A DNA stretch of 49,735 nt from Flavobacterium sp. UBA7665 (GTDB taxonomy: Bacteria; Bacteroidota; Bacteroidia; Flavobacteriales; Flavobacteriaceae): contig DLHP01000003.1 in the NCBI GenBank assembly GCA_002483285.1, positions 1 through 49,735 of the forward strand, read 5' to 3'. Below, piece by piece: positions 1-9,100 of this stretch (the stretch's first letter is position 1; every line of letters begins with the position of its first letter). The translations under genes were made by a program, and so were the position numbers. The notes under the pieces were generated by a model. The model worked only from the letters and a program-made list of their open reading frames with translations, was not told the origin of the DNA and did no database searches.

Positions 1-90
1 GACACGGCTACGCCTTTGGACACGGTCGCTGACGCTCACTTTAGACACAGCTGCACCTTTGAACGCGTTCGCTGATGCTCACTTTAGACC
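1..90 (+). repeat. Tandem 43-bp GACACG-type repeat, left cluster
   Basis: Two direct 43-bp units lie at 1-43 and 44-86 and differ at 7 positions by eye (about 84% identity). A partial third unit starts at 87. Each unit begins GACACR, carries a small palindromic GC-rich core (GGCTACGCC or AGCTGCACC) followed by TTTG, and ends CTCACTTTA. The array may continue beyond the left edge. It encodes no convincing protein. The same family appears in opposite orientation at 150-230. Confidence 0.75.
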
Positions 91-104
91 TGAGCACTTA
101 AGCA

Positions 105-141
105 TAAAAAAATCCCGTCTCAAACGAAACGGGATTTTCTA
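105..141. terminator. Intrinsic terminator downstream of ndk
   Basis: The inverted repeat AATCCCGT (111-118) / ACGGGATT (129-136) forms a hairpin with a 10-nt loop. It has an A-run on the left and a T-run on the right, so it can act on either strand. For ndk transcripts (minus strand) it lies about 90 bp past the stop codon, with the right repeat cluster between. Confidence 0.75.
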
Positions 142-149
142 TTTTGATT

Positions 150-230
150 TTCTGTCTAAAGCGTAGCGCGTCCAAAGCCCGTAGGGCGTGTCAAAAGGCG
201 CAGCCGCGTCTAAAGCGAAGCGTGTCCTAG
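150..230 (-). repeat. GACACG-type repeat, right cluster (inverted)
   Basis: Read on the minus strand this segment consists of consecutive 16-20 nt units that each start GAC(A/G)CG, have a GC-rich core such as GGCTGCGCC or CCCTACGGG, and end in TTTA or TTTG. It starts directly at the ndk stop codon, so it forms the ndk 3' untranslated region. With the cluster at 1-90 it makes an imperfect inverted arrangement around the terminator. Confidence 0.7.
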
Positions 231-646
231 AATTGCTCTCTCCCAGCAAAGTGAAAAGCACCTTCAATAGCTGCATTCTCATCGCTGTCAGAACCGTGAA
301 CGGCATTCTCACCGATTGATTTGGCGTATTTTTTACGGATGGTTCCTTCGGCTGCATCAGCTGGGTTGGTAGCGCCAATGAGCTTACGGAAATCCTCGAT
401 TGCATTTTCTTTCTCAAGGATAGCCGCTACGATTGGGCCTCTTGACATGAATTCAACCAATTCTCCGTAAAATGGCCTTGCCGCGTGTACTTCGTAAAAT
501 TTCTTAGCGTCGGCTACGGTAAGTTGTGTCAATTTCAAAGAGACAATCTTGAAACCACCTTCGGTAATCATATTTAAAATTCCTCCGATGTGACCGGCTT
601 CTACCGCATCGGGTTTAATCATGGTAAATGTTCTGTTCGTTGCCAT
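227..646 (-). CDS. ndk: Nucleoside diphosphate kinase
   Basis: This 139-residue cytoplasmic enzyme transfers the gamma phosphate of ATP to nucleoside diphosphates through a phosphohistidine and so balances NTP and dNTP pools. The N-terminal TFTMIKPDAV strand and the active-site segment NAVHGSDS, with the catalytic His at residue 117, are both present, and the length is normal for the family. The ATG at 646 is preceded by an A/T-rich leader with no Shine-Dalgarno sequence, as is usual in Bacteroidetes. The gene stands alone: a hairpin repeat lies upstream, and a repeat cluster plus a terminator lie downstream. The identification is firm. Confidence 0.98.
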   Translation of the reverse strand: MATNRTFTMIKPDAVEAGHIGGILNMITEGGFKIVSLKLTQLTVADAKKFYEVHAARPFYGELVEFMSRGPIVAAILEKENAIEDFRKLIGATNPADAAEGTIRKKYAKSIGENAVHGSDSDENAAIEGAFHFAGREQF

Positions 647-697
647 TTTTTTAATTTAATTAAGTTCGTCTATCGGCCTTTGGCCTTAAATCGGCTG

Positions 698-705
698 CAA
701 AAATA
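698..705 (-). promoter_or_regulatory. Candidate -7 element for ndk
   Basis: The minus strand reads TATTTTTG, a full match to the Bacteroidetes -7 consensus TAnnTTTG, 51 bp upstream of the ndk start. No TTG -33 element is visible at the usual spacing, so this is only a candidate. Confidence 0.4.
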
Positions 706-715
706 GTGATTTTTT

Positions 716-819
716 GTAGCTATTCCTGCTGTCTGCTGTATCTTTTTTGTCTGGAAATTTCGCAATCCACTATCGTATACCGTATAAGACAAAAAAGGAT
801 GCCGCGCCCATCAGGGCTA
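716..819 (-). repeat. Hairpin-forming intergenic repeat, copy A
   Basis: On the minus strand the segment starts TAGCCCTGATGG, continues with GCGGCATCC and ends AGCAGACAGCAGGAATAGCT. Inside it, CTTTTTTGTCT and AGACAAAAAAG form a perfect 11-bp stem. The head, stem position and tail all match a second copy at 24591-24721. It carries no open reading frame of note. It looks like a short non-autonomous repeat dispersed in intergenic DNA; its wider distribution cannot be judged from this window. Confidence 0.7.
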
Positions 820-838
820 GGGCAGTCGTTTCCAAAAG

Positions 839-867
839 AAATCCCTGCCTTTGAGGGGCAAGGATTT
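839..867. terminator. Probable terminator after the 582-residue SusE/F-like gene
   Basis: The arms at 839-849 and 857-867 (AAATCCCTGCC and GGCAAGGATTT) pair with a single C/A mismatch and a 7-nt loop. On the minus strand the hairpin is followed by a T-rich tract. It lies 25 bp beyond the stop codon at 892. Confidence 0.6.
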
Positions 868-891
868 TCTATAAAGCATCGCAATTGTTCT

Positions 892-2640
892 TTACTTCTT
901 AAGCAGTTTTACAGTCGCAGTGGCCGATTCGGTGATGATTTGGGCAAAATAAACACCGGTTTGCAACGCCGAAGCGTTAAACACCACATCTGCGGTCGCC
1001 GCGCTGACATTGCCCACGGTTTTGCCCAGCACATCAACAATCCTGACAGATTGGATTTGTCCTTTCGCAGCCGAAAAGTTCCATAGGTTTGCCGTGGGAT
1101 TCGGATATACCTTGAAATCTGCCTTTGCAAATGGTTGTACGCCCAAGGCTTCGCCAAACGAATAACTGCCGTCTACGCGGTTAACACCTATGCTGTAAGC
1201 ACCTGCCGTAACTGGAATATCGGGACCGTTAAATACGAGCGGCCCGCTCAATGAAGTTCCGCCCCAATTCACATCCCAACTGTTGTTTTGCCTGAATTTG
1301 GCATAGCCGTCGGTTAGTGTGATATTGTTTAACCTGAAATGCACACCATCTGTAGACTCGAGTTGGTGGAGATCTACTTCGCCAGCCACTCCGGTAGGCC
1401 AGCCGCCTACAGCCGATCCCACAATTGCCATTCGCAGTGGCGCTGCAAAACTATACTCGCCCGACATGGCGTTGAAGTTCACGGTATAATTGCCAGCCAC
1501 GGTGAGAATGTTGTTGCCGTTTTGTACAGCCACTCCGGTCGGGAACTCAGGTGCGCCCCAGTTGAGCAACCAGGAATTGTCTGCCCTAAACTTTACTTCG
1601 CCGTCGGTTAGGGTTACATTGTATAGCGTAAAGTTTACTCCGTCTTCGGTACTCATCTGGTACAAGTCAAATGGTCCCGGATTGGTATCGCTACCAGGCC
1701 AGCCGCCCGCACCCGATCCCACGAGCGCTATTGTCGTAGCCAAGGCGCCGCCACTAAAATTGTAGGCGCGTGTTTGTATGTTGAAGGTGACGTCCCAGGT
1801 GCCTTGGGGTACGGGGATTTCATTTCCATCAACAACGCCGGTCCCGTATGGAAAGGAATCGCCGCCGTAGCTAATATCCCAGAGGTGGTTGGTCCTGAAT
1901 TTCAATAAGCCTGTGGTTGTGGCGAGTTGTTGATAATGGTACATAATTCCGTCGGTAGTCGTCATGTCAAAGTCAAAGCCGTCACCCGAACCACCAACAG
2001 CGGTACCAGTAATGCTGATCACTGGAGCAGCAACAAATTGATAAACGCCAGTGCTAATATTTAGCGTTATCGAAGTGTAAACACCCGCTGTCGAATCAAT
2101 GAATGTATCGGGAGTGTCTGCCGTACCATTAGGAAAGCCTGTCCCGCCTAAAAGATTACCGTCTACAGAAAATGAAGTGTTTCCCGCCAATAAATTAACG
2201 TTGAGCGCCGTGTATTGTACGAGGTCATTAGTCACCATATCGATGACAACCCCAGCGTTGATTAGTTTCACTACAGGAGCGGGATTCCCAGTCGACGTAA
2301 ATGCATATGCTCCGGTTGTACTGTTAAACGCCACATCGTAGACGCCCGCTACACAATAAATATTGGAACCGCTTGGCAGACCTATACCGTTCGGGAAACT
2401 TACGTCGCCCCAGTTTAGTGTCCAGGCGTTGTCTGCCCTAAACTTAATTTCACCGGTGGTCAGCGCGAGGTTTGAAAGGGTCCAATGCTCGCCATCGGTA
2501 GAACTCATTTGGTGCAGGTCGATTGAAGGATCCGATGGCCATCCGCCGGCTCCCGAACCAACAATAGCAACAGAGGACAGTTGTGCATAGGAGTTGAGGC
2601 AAATAGTCAGGATTAGAAATAAAAATAGTTTTGTTTTCAT
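892..2640 (-). CDS. SusE/SusF-like repeat protein with T9SS type A sorting domain (copy 1)
   Basis: This 582-residue secreted protein has a signal peptide that ends after about residue 20 (LNSYAQ). It then carries about five repeats of roughly 90 residues (near 22-115, 120-205, 206-298, 300-400, 402-497). The repeats show the SusE/SusF pattern: IVGSGAGGW, then GE(I/V)KFRADN.W..NWG, then FP.G, then AG.Y.V.FN..TG.Y.F. Repeat 2 is degenerate and lacks the KFR/NWG core. Residues 505-582 are a type A T9SS sorting domain (YPNP start, GVYFAQI, basic LKK end). SusE and SusF are starch-binding proteins that normally sit on the surface as lipoproteins; here no lipobox is seen and export through T9SS is predicted instead. 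A glycan-binding role is inferred. The closest relative is the next gene upstream; no SusC/SusD gene is in the window. Confidence 0.82.
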   Translation of the reverse strand: MKTKLFLFLILTICLNSYAQLSSVAIVGSGAGGWPSDPSIDLHQMSSTDGEHWTLSNLALTTGEIKFRADNAWTLNWGDVSFPNGIGLPSGSNIYCVAGVYDVAFNSTTGAYAFTSTGNPAPVVKLINAGVVIDMVTNDLVQYTALNVNLLAGNTSFSVDGNLLGGTGFPNGTADTPDTFIDSTAGVYTSITLNISTGVYQFVAAPVISITGTAVGGSGDGFDFDMTTTDGIMYHYQQLATTTGLLKFRTNHLWDISYGGDSFPYGTGVVDGNEIPVPQGTWDVTFNIQTRAYNFSGGALATTIALVGSGAGGWPGSDTNPGPFDLYQMSTEDGVNFTLYNVTLTDGEVKFRADNSWLLNWGAPEFPTGVAVQNGNNILTVAGNYTVNFNAMSGEYSFAAPLRMAIVGSAVGGWPTGVAGEVDLHQLESTDGVHFRLNNITLTDGYAKFRQNNSWDVNWGGTSLSGPLVFNGPDIPVTAGAYSIGVNRVDGSYSFGEALGVQPFAKADFKVYPNPTANLWNFSAAKGQIQSVRIVDVLGKTVGNVSAATADVVFNASALQTGVYFAQIITESATATVKLLKK

Positions 2641-2727
2641 TCGAATCGGTATTGGTTAACAAGGTAAAACTAGCGCGTTTTTTTGGAACTTGGCCCTAAA
2701 CAACTCATAACTATTTGAAAAAGAGGT

Positions 2728-2758
2728 AAAAAAAATCCCCTGCCAACGACAGGGGATT
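2728..2758 (-). terminator. Terminator between the two SusE/F-like genes
   Basis: A perfect 9-bp stem, AATCCCCTG (2734-2742) / CAGGGGATT (2750-2758), with a 7-nt loop is followed on the minus strand by eight T residues. It ends transcription of the 489-residue gene 22 bp after its stop codon, so the copy-1 gene probably needs its own promoter or readthrough. Confidence 0.88.
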
Positions 2759-2780
2759 GAAAATAGTCTATTGAAAGACT

Positions 2781-4250
2781 TTAGTTTTTCACCACTTTTA
2801 CAGTTTCTGTAGCAGAAGCAGTAGTGATTTTTGCAAAATAAACACCCGCGTTCAATGCAGAAGCATCAACAGTTACGTTGGCAGTTGCAGGAGTAACGCT
2901 AAGGATAGTTTTGCCTAACATGTCAACAATTTGAACAGATTGGATGTTGCCTTTAGTTGAAGTAAAGTTCCAGTTGTTTGTTGTTGGGTTAGGGTAAGCT
3001 TTGAATCCTGAAGTCGCGAAAGATTTGGTTGCCAAAACATCAAAGTTGTAAGTGCCAGTAGTTCTAGTAAATACAACACCATAGGTTCCTGCAGTTGATG
3101 GGATGTTGGCTCCTCCTTGAGTAGCTGTACCGCTTGGGAATGTTGCAGCACCCCAGTTCACATCCCAGTTGTTGTTGGCCCTGAATTTTACTTCGCCATC
3201 CAACAAAACAATACCAGTTCCTAAGTACATATCACCGTCTGTAGTAGTCAAGACTGCAGCGTCCACTTGTGGGTCTGCTGGCCATCCTTGTGGTGTACCG
3301 CTTCCTACAAGAGCAATCGTTGGGAAAGAGAAGGTATAGTTTCCGGTAAGTCTTTCGAATACTACGTCATAGTAACCTGCAGTAGGCACAACGATGTTTC
3401 CACCAGGGTTTCCTGCGTCAGGTCCGGTTGGGAAAGTTACACCACCCCAGTTTGGATCAGACCAGTTGTTATTTGAACGAAATTTGATTTCACCAGCGAT
3501 AAGTGCTACACTTCCTTTGTAGATAAGGCCGTCTGTAGTTGTAAGTACGGCGGCATCCACTTGTGGATCTGCTGGCCAACCTTGTGGTGTACCACTACCA
3601 ACAATAGCGATTGATGGATAAACAGGCGCAGCGGTAAACGTATAGTCACCCGATCCTATGTTAAAAGAAATAGAAGAATAAACGCCGGCTGGTACCGGGA
3701 TTTGGTCTGTAAGGCTGGTTGCAGCTCCAACTGGGAACGTAAGGCCACCCAAGGTAACGGTTGCATCAATTTCAAATTGCGCAGTACCGTCTACCAATGT
3801 TACGTTGGTAGCAGTGTAGTTTTCAGCATCTGTAGTAATCATACTTACCGGAGCTGCAGTAGCCGAACCGATGATTTTTACAACAGAGACTGGCGCGCCT
3901 CCAGAGAAAGAGAATTCTCCTGTAACATCGTTGAAACTCACATCGTAAGTTCCTGCGATCGCTACTAAGTTATTGTTAGTTCCCGGCGTAGTGTCAGCGA
4001 TTCCATTTGGGAAAGTTCCCAAACCGTTTCCGTTACCCCAAGCTGTACCCCAATCGTGGTTCAAGCGGAATTTAAATTCCCCTCCTGGCATAGTATGTCC
4101 GTTAAGCGTCCACAAACCGCCACCTTGGTCAACCAGGTCAACATCAACGCCCCAGTCACCGGTTGCTCCGGCACCGATGAGCGAAACTTGTGCATTGCTG
4201 CTAAAACCAATCATGATTAAAGCAAATAATAAAAGTAAATTTCTTTTCAT
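2781..4250 (-). CDS. SusE/SusF-like repeat protein with T9SS type A sorting domain (copy 2)
   Basis: This 489-residue protein has a signal peptide (MKRNLLLLFALIMIGFSSNA) and four SusE/F-type repeats at about 21-115, 120-208, 214-310 and 312-405. Repeats 3 and 4 are near copies of each other: both start IA(I/L)VGSGTPQGWPADPQV and both have KFR.NNNW. This indicates recent internal duplication. Residues from about 413 onward are a T9SS type A sorting domain (AYPNPTTNNWNF, GVYFAKI). A role as a surface carbohydrate-binding protein is inferred from the repeat family. It is the paralogue of the gene at 892-2640, and a LacI-type palindrome lies 81 bp upstream. The start was chosen because the signal peptide begins directly at this ATG. 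Confidence 0.83.
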   Translation of the reverse strand: MKRNLLLLFALIMIGFSSNAQVSLIGAGATGDWGVDVDLVDQGGGLWTLNGHTMPGGEFKFRLNHDWGTAWGNGNGLGTFPNGIADTTPGTNNNLVAIAGTYDVSFNDVTGEFSFSGGAPVSVVKIIGSATAAPVSMITTDAENYTATNVTLVDGTAQFEIDATVTLGGLTFPVGAATSLTDQIPVPAGVYSSISFNIGSGDYTFTAAPVYPSIAIVGSGTPQGWPADPQVDAAVLTTTDGLIYKGSVALIAGEIKFRSNNNWSDPNWGGVTFPTGPDAGNPGGNIVVPTAGYYDVVFERLTGNYTFSFPTIALVGSGTPQGWPADPQVDAAVLTTTDGDMYLGTGIVLLDGEVKFRANNNWDVNWGAATFPSGTATQGGANIPSTAGTYGVVFTRTTGTYNFDVLATKSFATSGFKAYPNPTTNNWNFTSTKGNIQSVQIVDMLGKTILSVTPATANVTVDASALNAGVYFAKITTASATETVKVVKN

Positions 4251-4330
4251 AATATATGTATTAAGTTAAATTTCAATAAAATTAGACAAATTTTGTTAGG
4301 CTGTATTTTTTTGCTCCCTAAATAAAAAGG

Positions 4331-4344
4331 CGAAAACGTTTTCG
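4331..4344. promoter_or_regulatory. Perfect 14-bp palindrome, LacI-family-type operator
   Basis: The sequence CGAAAACGTTTTCG equals its own reverse complement and has the central CG and A/T-rich arms typical of LacI/GalR-family operators. It lies 81 bp upstream of the 2781-4250 start codon. LacI-family regulators of the MalR type are known for maltodextrin genes in Bacteroidetes, which fits a SusE/F-like target. No LacI-type gene is in the window, so the link is inferred. Confidence 0.55.
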
Positions 4345-4492
4345 TGTTGATAAGATTATTTTTTTAACTATCGTTCAGCGGATTTAATTTTAAAATGGGG
4401 ATTTTTTTGCGGAATGGATAATTGCGAACAGGTAAGCACAATTAATTGAGTAACGATCAGTTTGCAGACCGATTCATGACCACTTGAATTAT

Positions 4493-6082
4493 TTACAAAA
4501 CAACTACGTCGAAACAATTTTGCAGTGGCTTTAGAGTCGTTATCAATTTTCCAATCAATAATTCCCCATTCTCTAAATAGAACTCCCCAAAATTAACCTG
4601 ACGTTCCTGCAGTACTTGGTTCGGGAACAATTCCAGTTGCAAATCGGTCAATCGTTCAAGCTCGTCGGCATGTTTGCGTTTCTGTGCCCGAAGCAATCGT
4701 TTTTCGAGATTTTCGAGTCCCTTAATTTGCTTTACTTCCTGTGCTTTTACGGCGCCCGAGAATGATTTGTCGGTTTGTTCGGCCAAAAGGTGTAAATAAT
4801 GGAACTGGTTTTTTAAATGGTCTCTTTGTAAAGAAAGGTCAATCGGGAATTCAGACAAGCGCCTTACTTTTTCGTCTCGCAAATCCGCAGGTTTCCTAAA
4901 TAGATCATGCCAGCTCAAGCCTAATTTATCGGCTTTTTTGGCTTGCTTTTCTGTAGCGAGCAACACAGAATTGCGCAGCAATAAAATAGGAAAAGTCACA
5001 TTTACCGACTCGAAAAGGGATTTCAGCTCAAACCAGTAGGCAAGTTCCCCGCCGCCGCCAATGTAACAAAGGTTGGGTAAGATTACTTCCTCGTAAAGCG
5101 GCCTTAAAATGGCGTTCGGGCTGAATTTCTCGGGCGAATTTTCGAGTAGTGAAAGTATTTCGGCTTCGCTGAATTCGAGTTTTGTATTGTTGATTTTATA
5201 AACGCCATTTTCAAAAACGATGCGTTCGCGCAAGCCGTCCTCGATATAAAACAGGTTGATCTCGCGCGGGTTCACCTGCACGCCGTATTCCTTCAATTGG
5301 GGAGTCGTTTTATTGACTTCCGTGAAAGCGACTTGCTGCAACAATTCTTGCTTTGTGTAGGGGATGAATGCTTGTTTGAGTTCGGCTGCATCGCCATCGA
5401 GAATCACCAGGCCGGTATCGCCAAAAAGCGTATTGGCCAGATAGCGCGTGGCATCGGCGAGGTTGTCGTGTTCGAGGTAGGATTTTCTAAACAGCTCATT
5501 GAGGTAATTGGCGTGATGGCTCGAACCCGATTCGAGTTTAAAGATTTCGAACACTTCGTCTAGCCCTTTGGTAGACAAACGCCCAACAGGTCCGGAGCTT
5601 TCTTTGTTCCAACGGAATTTTTTCCCCTTGAAGTTAAAGAAATTGATTTCCTCAAAGTCGTGGTCTTCGGTCGCCATCCAATAAATGGGAACAAAATTTT
5701 GTGTTGGATATTCGGCCTTGAGTTCCTTGGCCAGGTTGATGGTAGAGATGATTTTGTACAGAAAATACAAGGGTCCCGAAAACAAGTTGAGTTGGTGTCC
5801 GGTCGTGATGGTGTAGGTGTTTTCATCGGCCAAAGCGCTTATGTTGGCTTGGGTGGCTTGGGTAATTGTAAAACCCGCATACTGATTCTTTAGCGTGGCA
5901 ACCAACGTTTTCCTAAACCCGTGATTGTAGTTTTGTCGTTTTTCCTCGAGTTGTGGCCCAAAATTTTTCAATGTCGGGAACCGATGGTACAACGGCTGCA
6001 GGCTTGGCTTTTGGTTCAGGTAATCGTTGATGATGGGTGTAAAATAACCGGATTCCTGATAGCTGATGCAGTCGCTGGGCAT
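4493..6082 (-). CDS. bshC: Bacillithiol biosynthesis cysteine-adding enzyme BshC
   Basis: BshC is assigned to the last step of bacillithiol synthesis, adding cysteine to glucosaminyl-malate. The 529-residue length is normal. Family motifs seen include TTGHQLNLFSGP (residues about 93-104), PIYWMATEDHDFEEI (about 132-146), the glycine-rich GGGGELAYW, and a charged coiled-coil stretch around residues 440-490. No signal peptide is present, so it acts in the cytoplasm. bshA and bshB are not in the window. A candidate promoter lies at 6151-6178, after the stop of the upstream type B protein. No downstream terminator hairpin was found. Confidence 0.95.
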   Translation of the reverse strand: MPSDCISYQESGYFTPIINDYLNQKPSLQPLYHRFPTLKNFGPQLEEKRQNYNHGFRKTLVATLKNQYAGFTITQATQANISALADENTYTITTGHQLNLFSGPLYFLYKIISTINLAKELKAEYPTQNFVPIYWMATEDHDFEEINFFNFKGKKFRWNKESSGPVGRLSTKGLDEVFEIFKLESGSSHHANYLNELFRKSYLEHDNLADATRYLANTLFGDTGLVILDGDAAELKQAFIPYTKQELLQQVAFTEVNKTTPQLKEYGVQVNPREINLFYIEDGLRERIVFENGVYKINNTKLEFSEAEILSLLENSPEKFSPNAILRPLYEEVILPNLCYIGGGGELAYWFELKSLFESVNVTFPILLLRNSVLLATEKQAKKADKLGLSWHDLFRKPADLRDEKVRRLSEFPIDLSLQRDHLKNQFHYLHLLAEQTDKSFSGAVKAQEVKQIKGLENLEKRLLRAQKRKHADELERLTDLQLELFPNQVLQERQVNFGEFYLENGELLIGKLITTLKPLQNCFDVVVL

Positions 6083-6150
6083 AGTAAAGGCTTTAAGTTT
6101 AATTTGGTTCTATTTGGCCCTCTGTTTTGGGCGCCTAAAATTAACCAAAG

Positions 6151-6178
6151 TAAAGTTAGCATTTTTTGGTTTAACAAA
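6151..6178 (-). promoter_or_regulatory. Candidate bshC promoter
   Basis: The minus strand has TTTG (6175-6178), a 16-bp spacer and TAACTTTA (6151-6158), which matches TAnnTTTG except at the last base. It lies about 70 bp upstream of the bshC start. The spacer is one base short of the usual range. Confidence 0.35.
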
Positions 6179-6192
6179 GCCTTGGGAATTAC

Positions 6193-9100
6193 TTACCTTT
6201 TCATCGTAAAATGGCCACGATATTCCTTGCCGTCTGCGCGTTGAACCAGGAACCAATAATCGGTTGAGGGCAATTCCTGTCCGTTGAAAGTACCGTCCCA
6301 GGCGCCTTCATGGCCGAGTTCCTTGAGCAGTTTGCCGTCACGGTCAAAGATTTTGACAATCAGGCCGGGTTCATATTCAGAGAATTTTACCTTCCATTTG
6401 TCGTGGTAGCCGTCGTTATTTGGCGTGAAGAATTTTGGGTACATCAAAAGGAATACTTCGTCGCGGGTTACACCGCAACCATGCTTATCCCTAACAAATA
6501 CTTTGATGATGCCGCAGGGCAAGCCGTAGAAAAACGGAGAATCCTGATAATGAAGGCCATCTACCGAGTATTCGTAATCGCCAATGCCTTTCACATACAC
6601 GGTAAGCGTATTGTCATTGTCAGACCAATCGATGGTTTTAATTTCTGTAATCGCCGCGGTATTGGACAGGAAAATATTGAACGGCAAGGTCGTAGAACAA
6701 GTCAGCAAACCGTGCGAAGTCATATGGTCTTCCATCACAGTCACCGTATAATCTCCGGGTTTGCGTATGGTAATGGTTTGGGTGGTTTCTCCGGTCGACC
6801 ACAAGTAAGCATCGTATCCAACGCCGGCATTTACGGTCACGGCTTCGGCCACGCAAAGCGGAAATGAAGTTCCCATGTAGATATAAGGAGAGTCCAGGAA
6901 CGCAAACTGCAGTGACACTACCGCAAAGCAGCCATCAGACGACGTCACCCTGACGTATACGGTATTATCGGCATTGCTCAGGTTGCAGGCAGTAGCGTTG
7001 AAAATTTGAAGGGAACTGTTATTCTGTTCTGCGCCCGTCTGGCTTTTGAAATAAGTAAACGTGTAATTCGTATTATTGGCAATCAGGTTTGGATTGTAGA
7101 CCGTAAGATCGACATTTTCAGAACCGTCATTAAGGTCGTCGCAAAGTGTCGTATCATATGGATTGGCGAGCGGTATCGGTTTGTAAGTGCTGTAAATGTA
7201 TACCGAGTTGGTACGCGACACACAACCACCGCGCTGGACCTTGATGGTGAATGACTGGTTTCCGGGCAAGTTGCCCATTACCGGATTCGGCGTCCAGGTA
7301 GTGCCGCCGTCAAAGCTATACATATCGCCGTAAGTATCGATGGTGAGTGTAGCATACACGCCGCAACCGGCCTGATCTACCGTGTATTCAGGATAAGTAT
7401 CCTCAAGGTTGGTCAAATACACATAGACATTTGGCGAGGTACAGCCCATGGCGTCCTTGATGGCGATGATGTAACTTCCCGCGTCTAAATTGAGCATCGT
7501 ATTAGAAACCTGCCAGGTCGTACCGCCGTCAAAACTGTATTGCGCTGCCGGTGTGGTAATGGTGATGCTGCCTTTGTTGCCGCAATAAGGATCGAAGCTG
7601 TCAAAATCGGGTGGAGCTAGAAACTCCCCATTAAGGACCACACTATTGTAATTGGAGATGCAACCAAAAGCATCCTTGACCCTAATGTTATACGTACCCG
7701 ACGGCAATCCGCTCTTTGAGTTTTCGGTAACCCAGGTCAGGCCGTCATCGAAACTGTAAAAAGACGCCGGTGTAGTAATCGTGATGCTTCCCACATCACC
7801 ACAAAACTGTGGATGGGTTGCAGTGAAATCTGGAAATTCGGATAAGTAGGGGACCAGTTCAACATTGCTCGTGTATGAAGTACAACCCGCCACCGTGCGG
7901 ATCTTGATTTTGTAATTTCCGATAGGGGCATTGACCAACGAGGAGTTAGTCACCCAGGTCGCACCGTCATCGTAACTGAATTCAGAAGCAGGCGAAGTGA
8001 TTGCAATAGTACCCGTAGCGCTAAAACAAGTTGGCTGCGTTACCTCAATGGTGGGTGAAACGGCTACCGTGCTGTTGAGGATGGTCACCGAACCGCTCGC
8101 GATACAGCCAAAACTGTCGGTAACCGTCACCGAATAGCTGCCAATCGAAGTTACCGTAATGCTTTGTGTAGTTGCACCATTACCCCACAAATAAGAAGCA
8201 CCTGCAGAAGCCGTCAATACCGTGCTGCCGCTGCATACGTTTAAAATACCCGTAATGGATACTGACGGATTTTTTACAATCAGGCTTACCGCAATAATCT
8301 TGTAGCAAGTAGCGCTCAGCGTGCCGCGTACAAAAATCGTTGTACTGGCAGTGCTGTACGCTGCGAAGGTGGTAATCGGATTGGTATCGGCTGTGGCGTC
8401 CGCCAGGTTGGTGTAATAGCTAAAGGTAAGCCCCGGTGTACTCGTCACCAAAGCGTTGGCTGCTGCAAGATTGAAATTTTCGGTGCCGTTGTGGTCGGTG
8501 TCACAGCGCATCAGGCTTGCGGTATGCAATTCGACTGCGCAGTTCTCACAATTCAAAAACCAGATGTCCCATCCGGGGTTCGCGTCGTCGTCTGTAGCCC
8601 TGTTAAAGTTGGTTCCCGAACATTCGGTCTGTAGCAAGCCGTAATTGATTTCAACATCAACATTGTAGGCGGCGTTAGTGACATTGGGGAAATTGGCGGC
8701 CAACAAGTCAAAACAAAAGCGTTTGTTTACCAAATCTAATGTCGTGGGAATCGGAGCCGTATAAACCACACTATTGGTTGCATTGCGCAAATGCAGGACA
8801 ACCGAATTGACCGTAGCAGAGATACCATTCGAGTTTGGGATGGTAAAACTGCCACAAACCTGCAACGGCAACGTTGGGCAAACCTTATTCAATGGGTCAA
8901 GCTGGATACTGCCCTGTAAGTTCTCTTCAGAATGCAGCAAACATATGTCTTCAATATAGGCATAGCCAAAATGAGCGCCAAGACCGCAACGTGACCCCAG
9001 AAATTCAATGGTAAAATCCTGATTGTTGGGTAAGTTTGAAATGTCAAGAATGCCCGATTGCCAGTTGGGCGTGTACAACACGATACTGCCGGCCTCGAGG

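Noticed and set aside
1..90. The tandem repeats at the left edge as a CRISPR array
   Set aside because: Units are degenerate, have no unique spacers of constant length and there is no cas gene in the window.
706..1086. A 126-codon plus-strand frame
   Set aside because: It runs through the hairpin repeat and antisense to the T9SS sorting domain of the SusE/F-like gene.
892..4250. A complete polysaccharide utilisation locus
   Set aside because: Only SusE/F-like genes are present; no SusC, SusD, glycosidase or regulator gene was found in the window.
7280..8000. Regularly spaced similar DNA segments that might suggest a CRISPR array
   Set aside because: The spacing is about 220 bp and the repeats are coding (SprB-like protein repeats), not short identical direct repeats with unique spacers.
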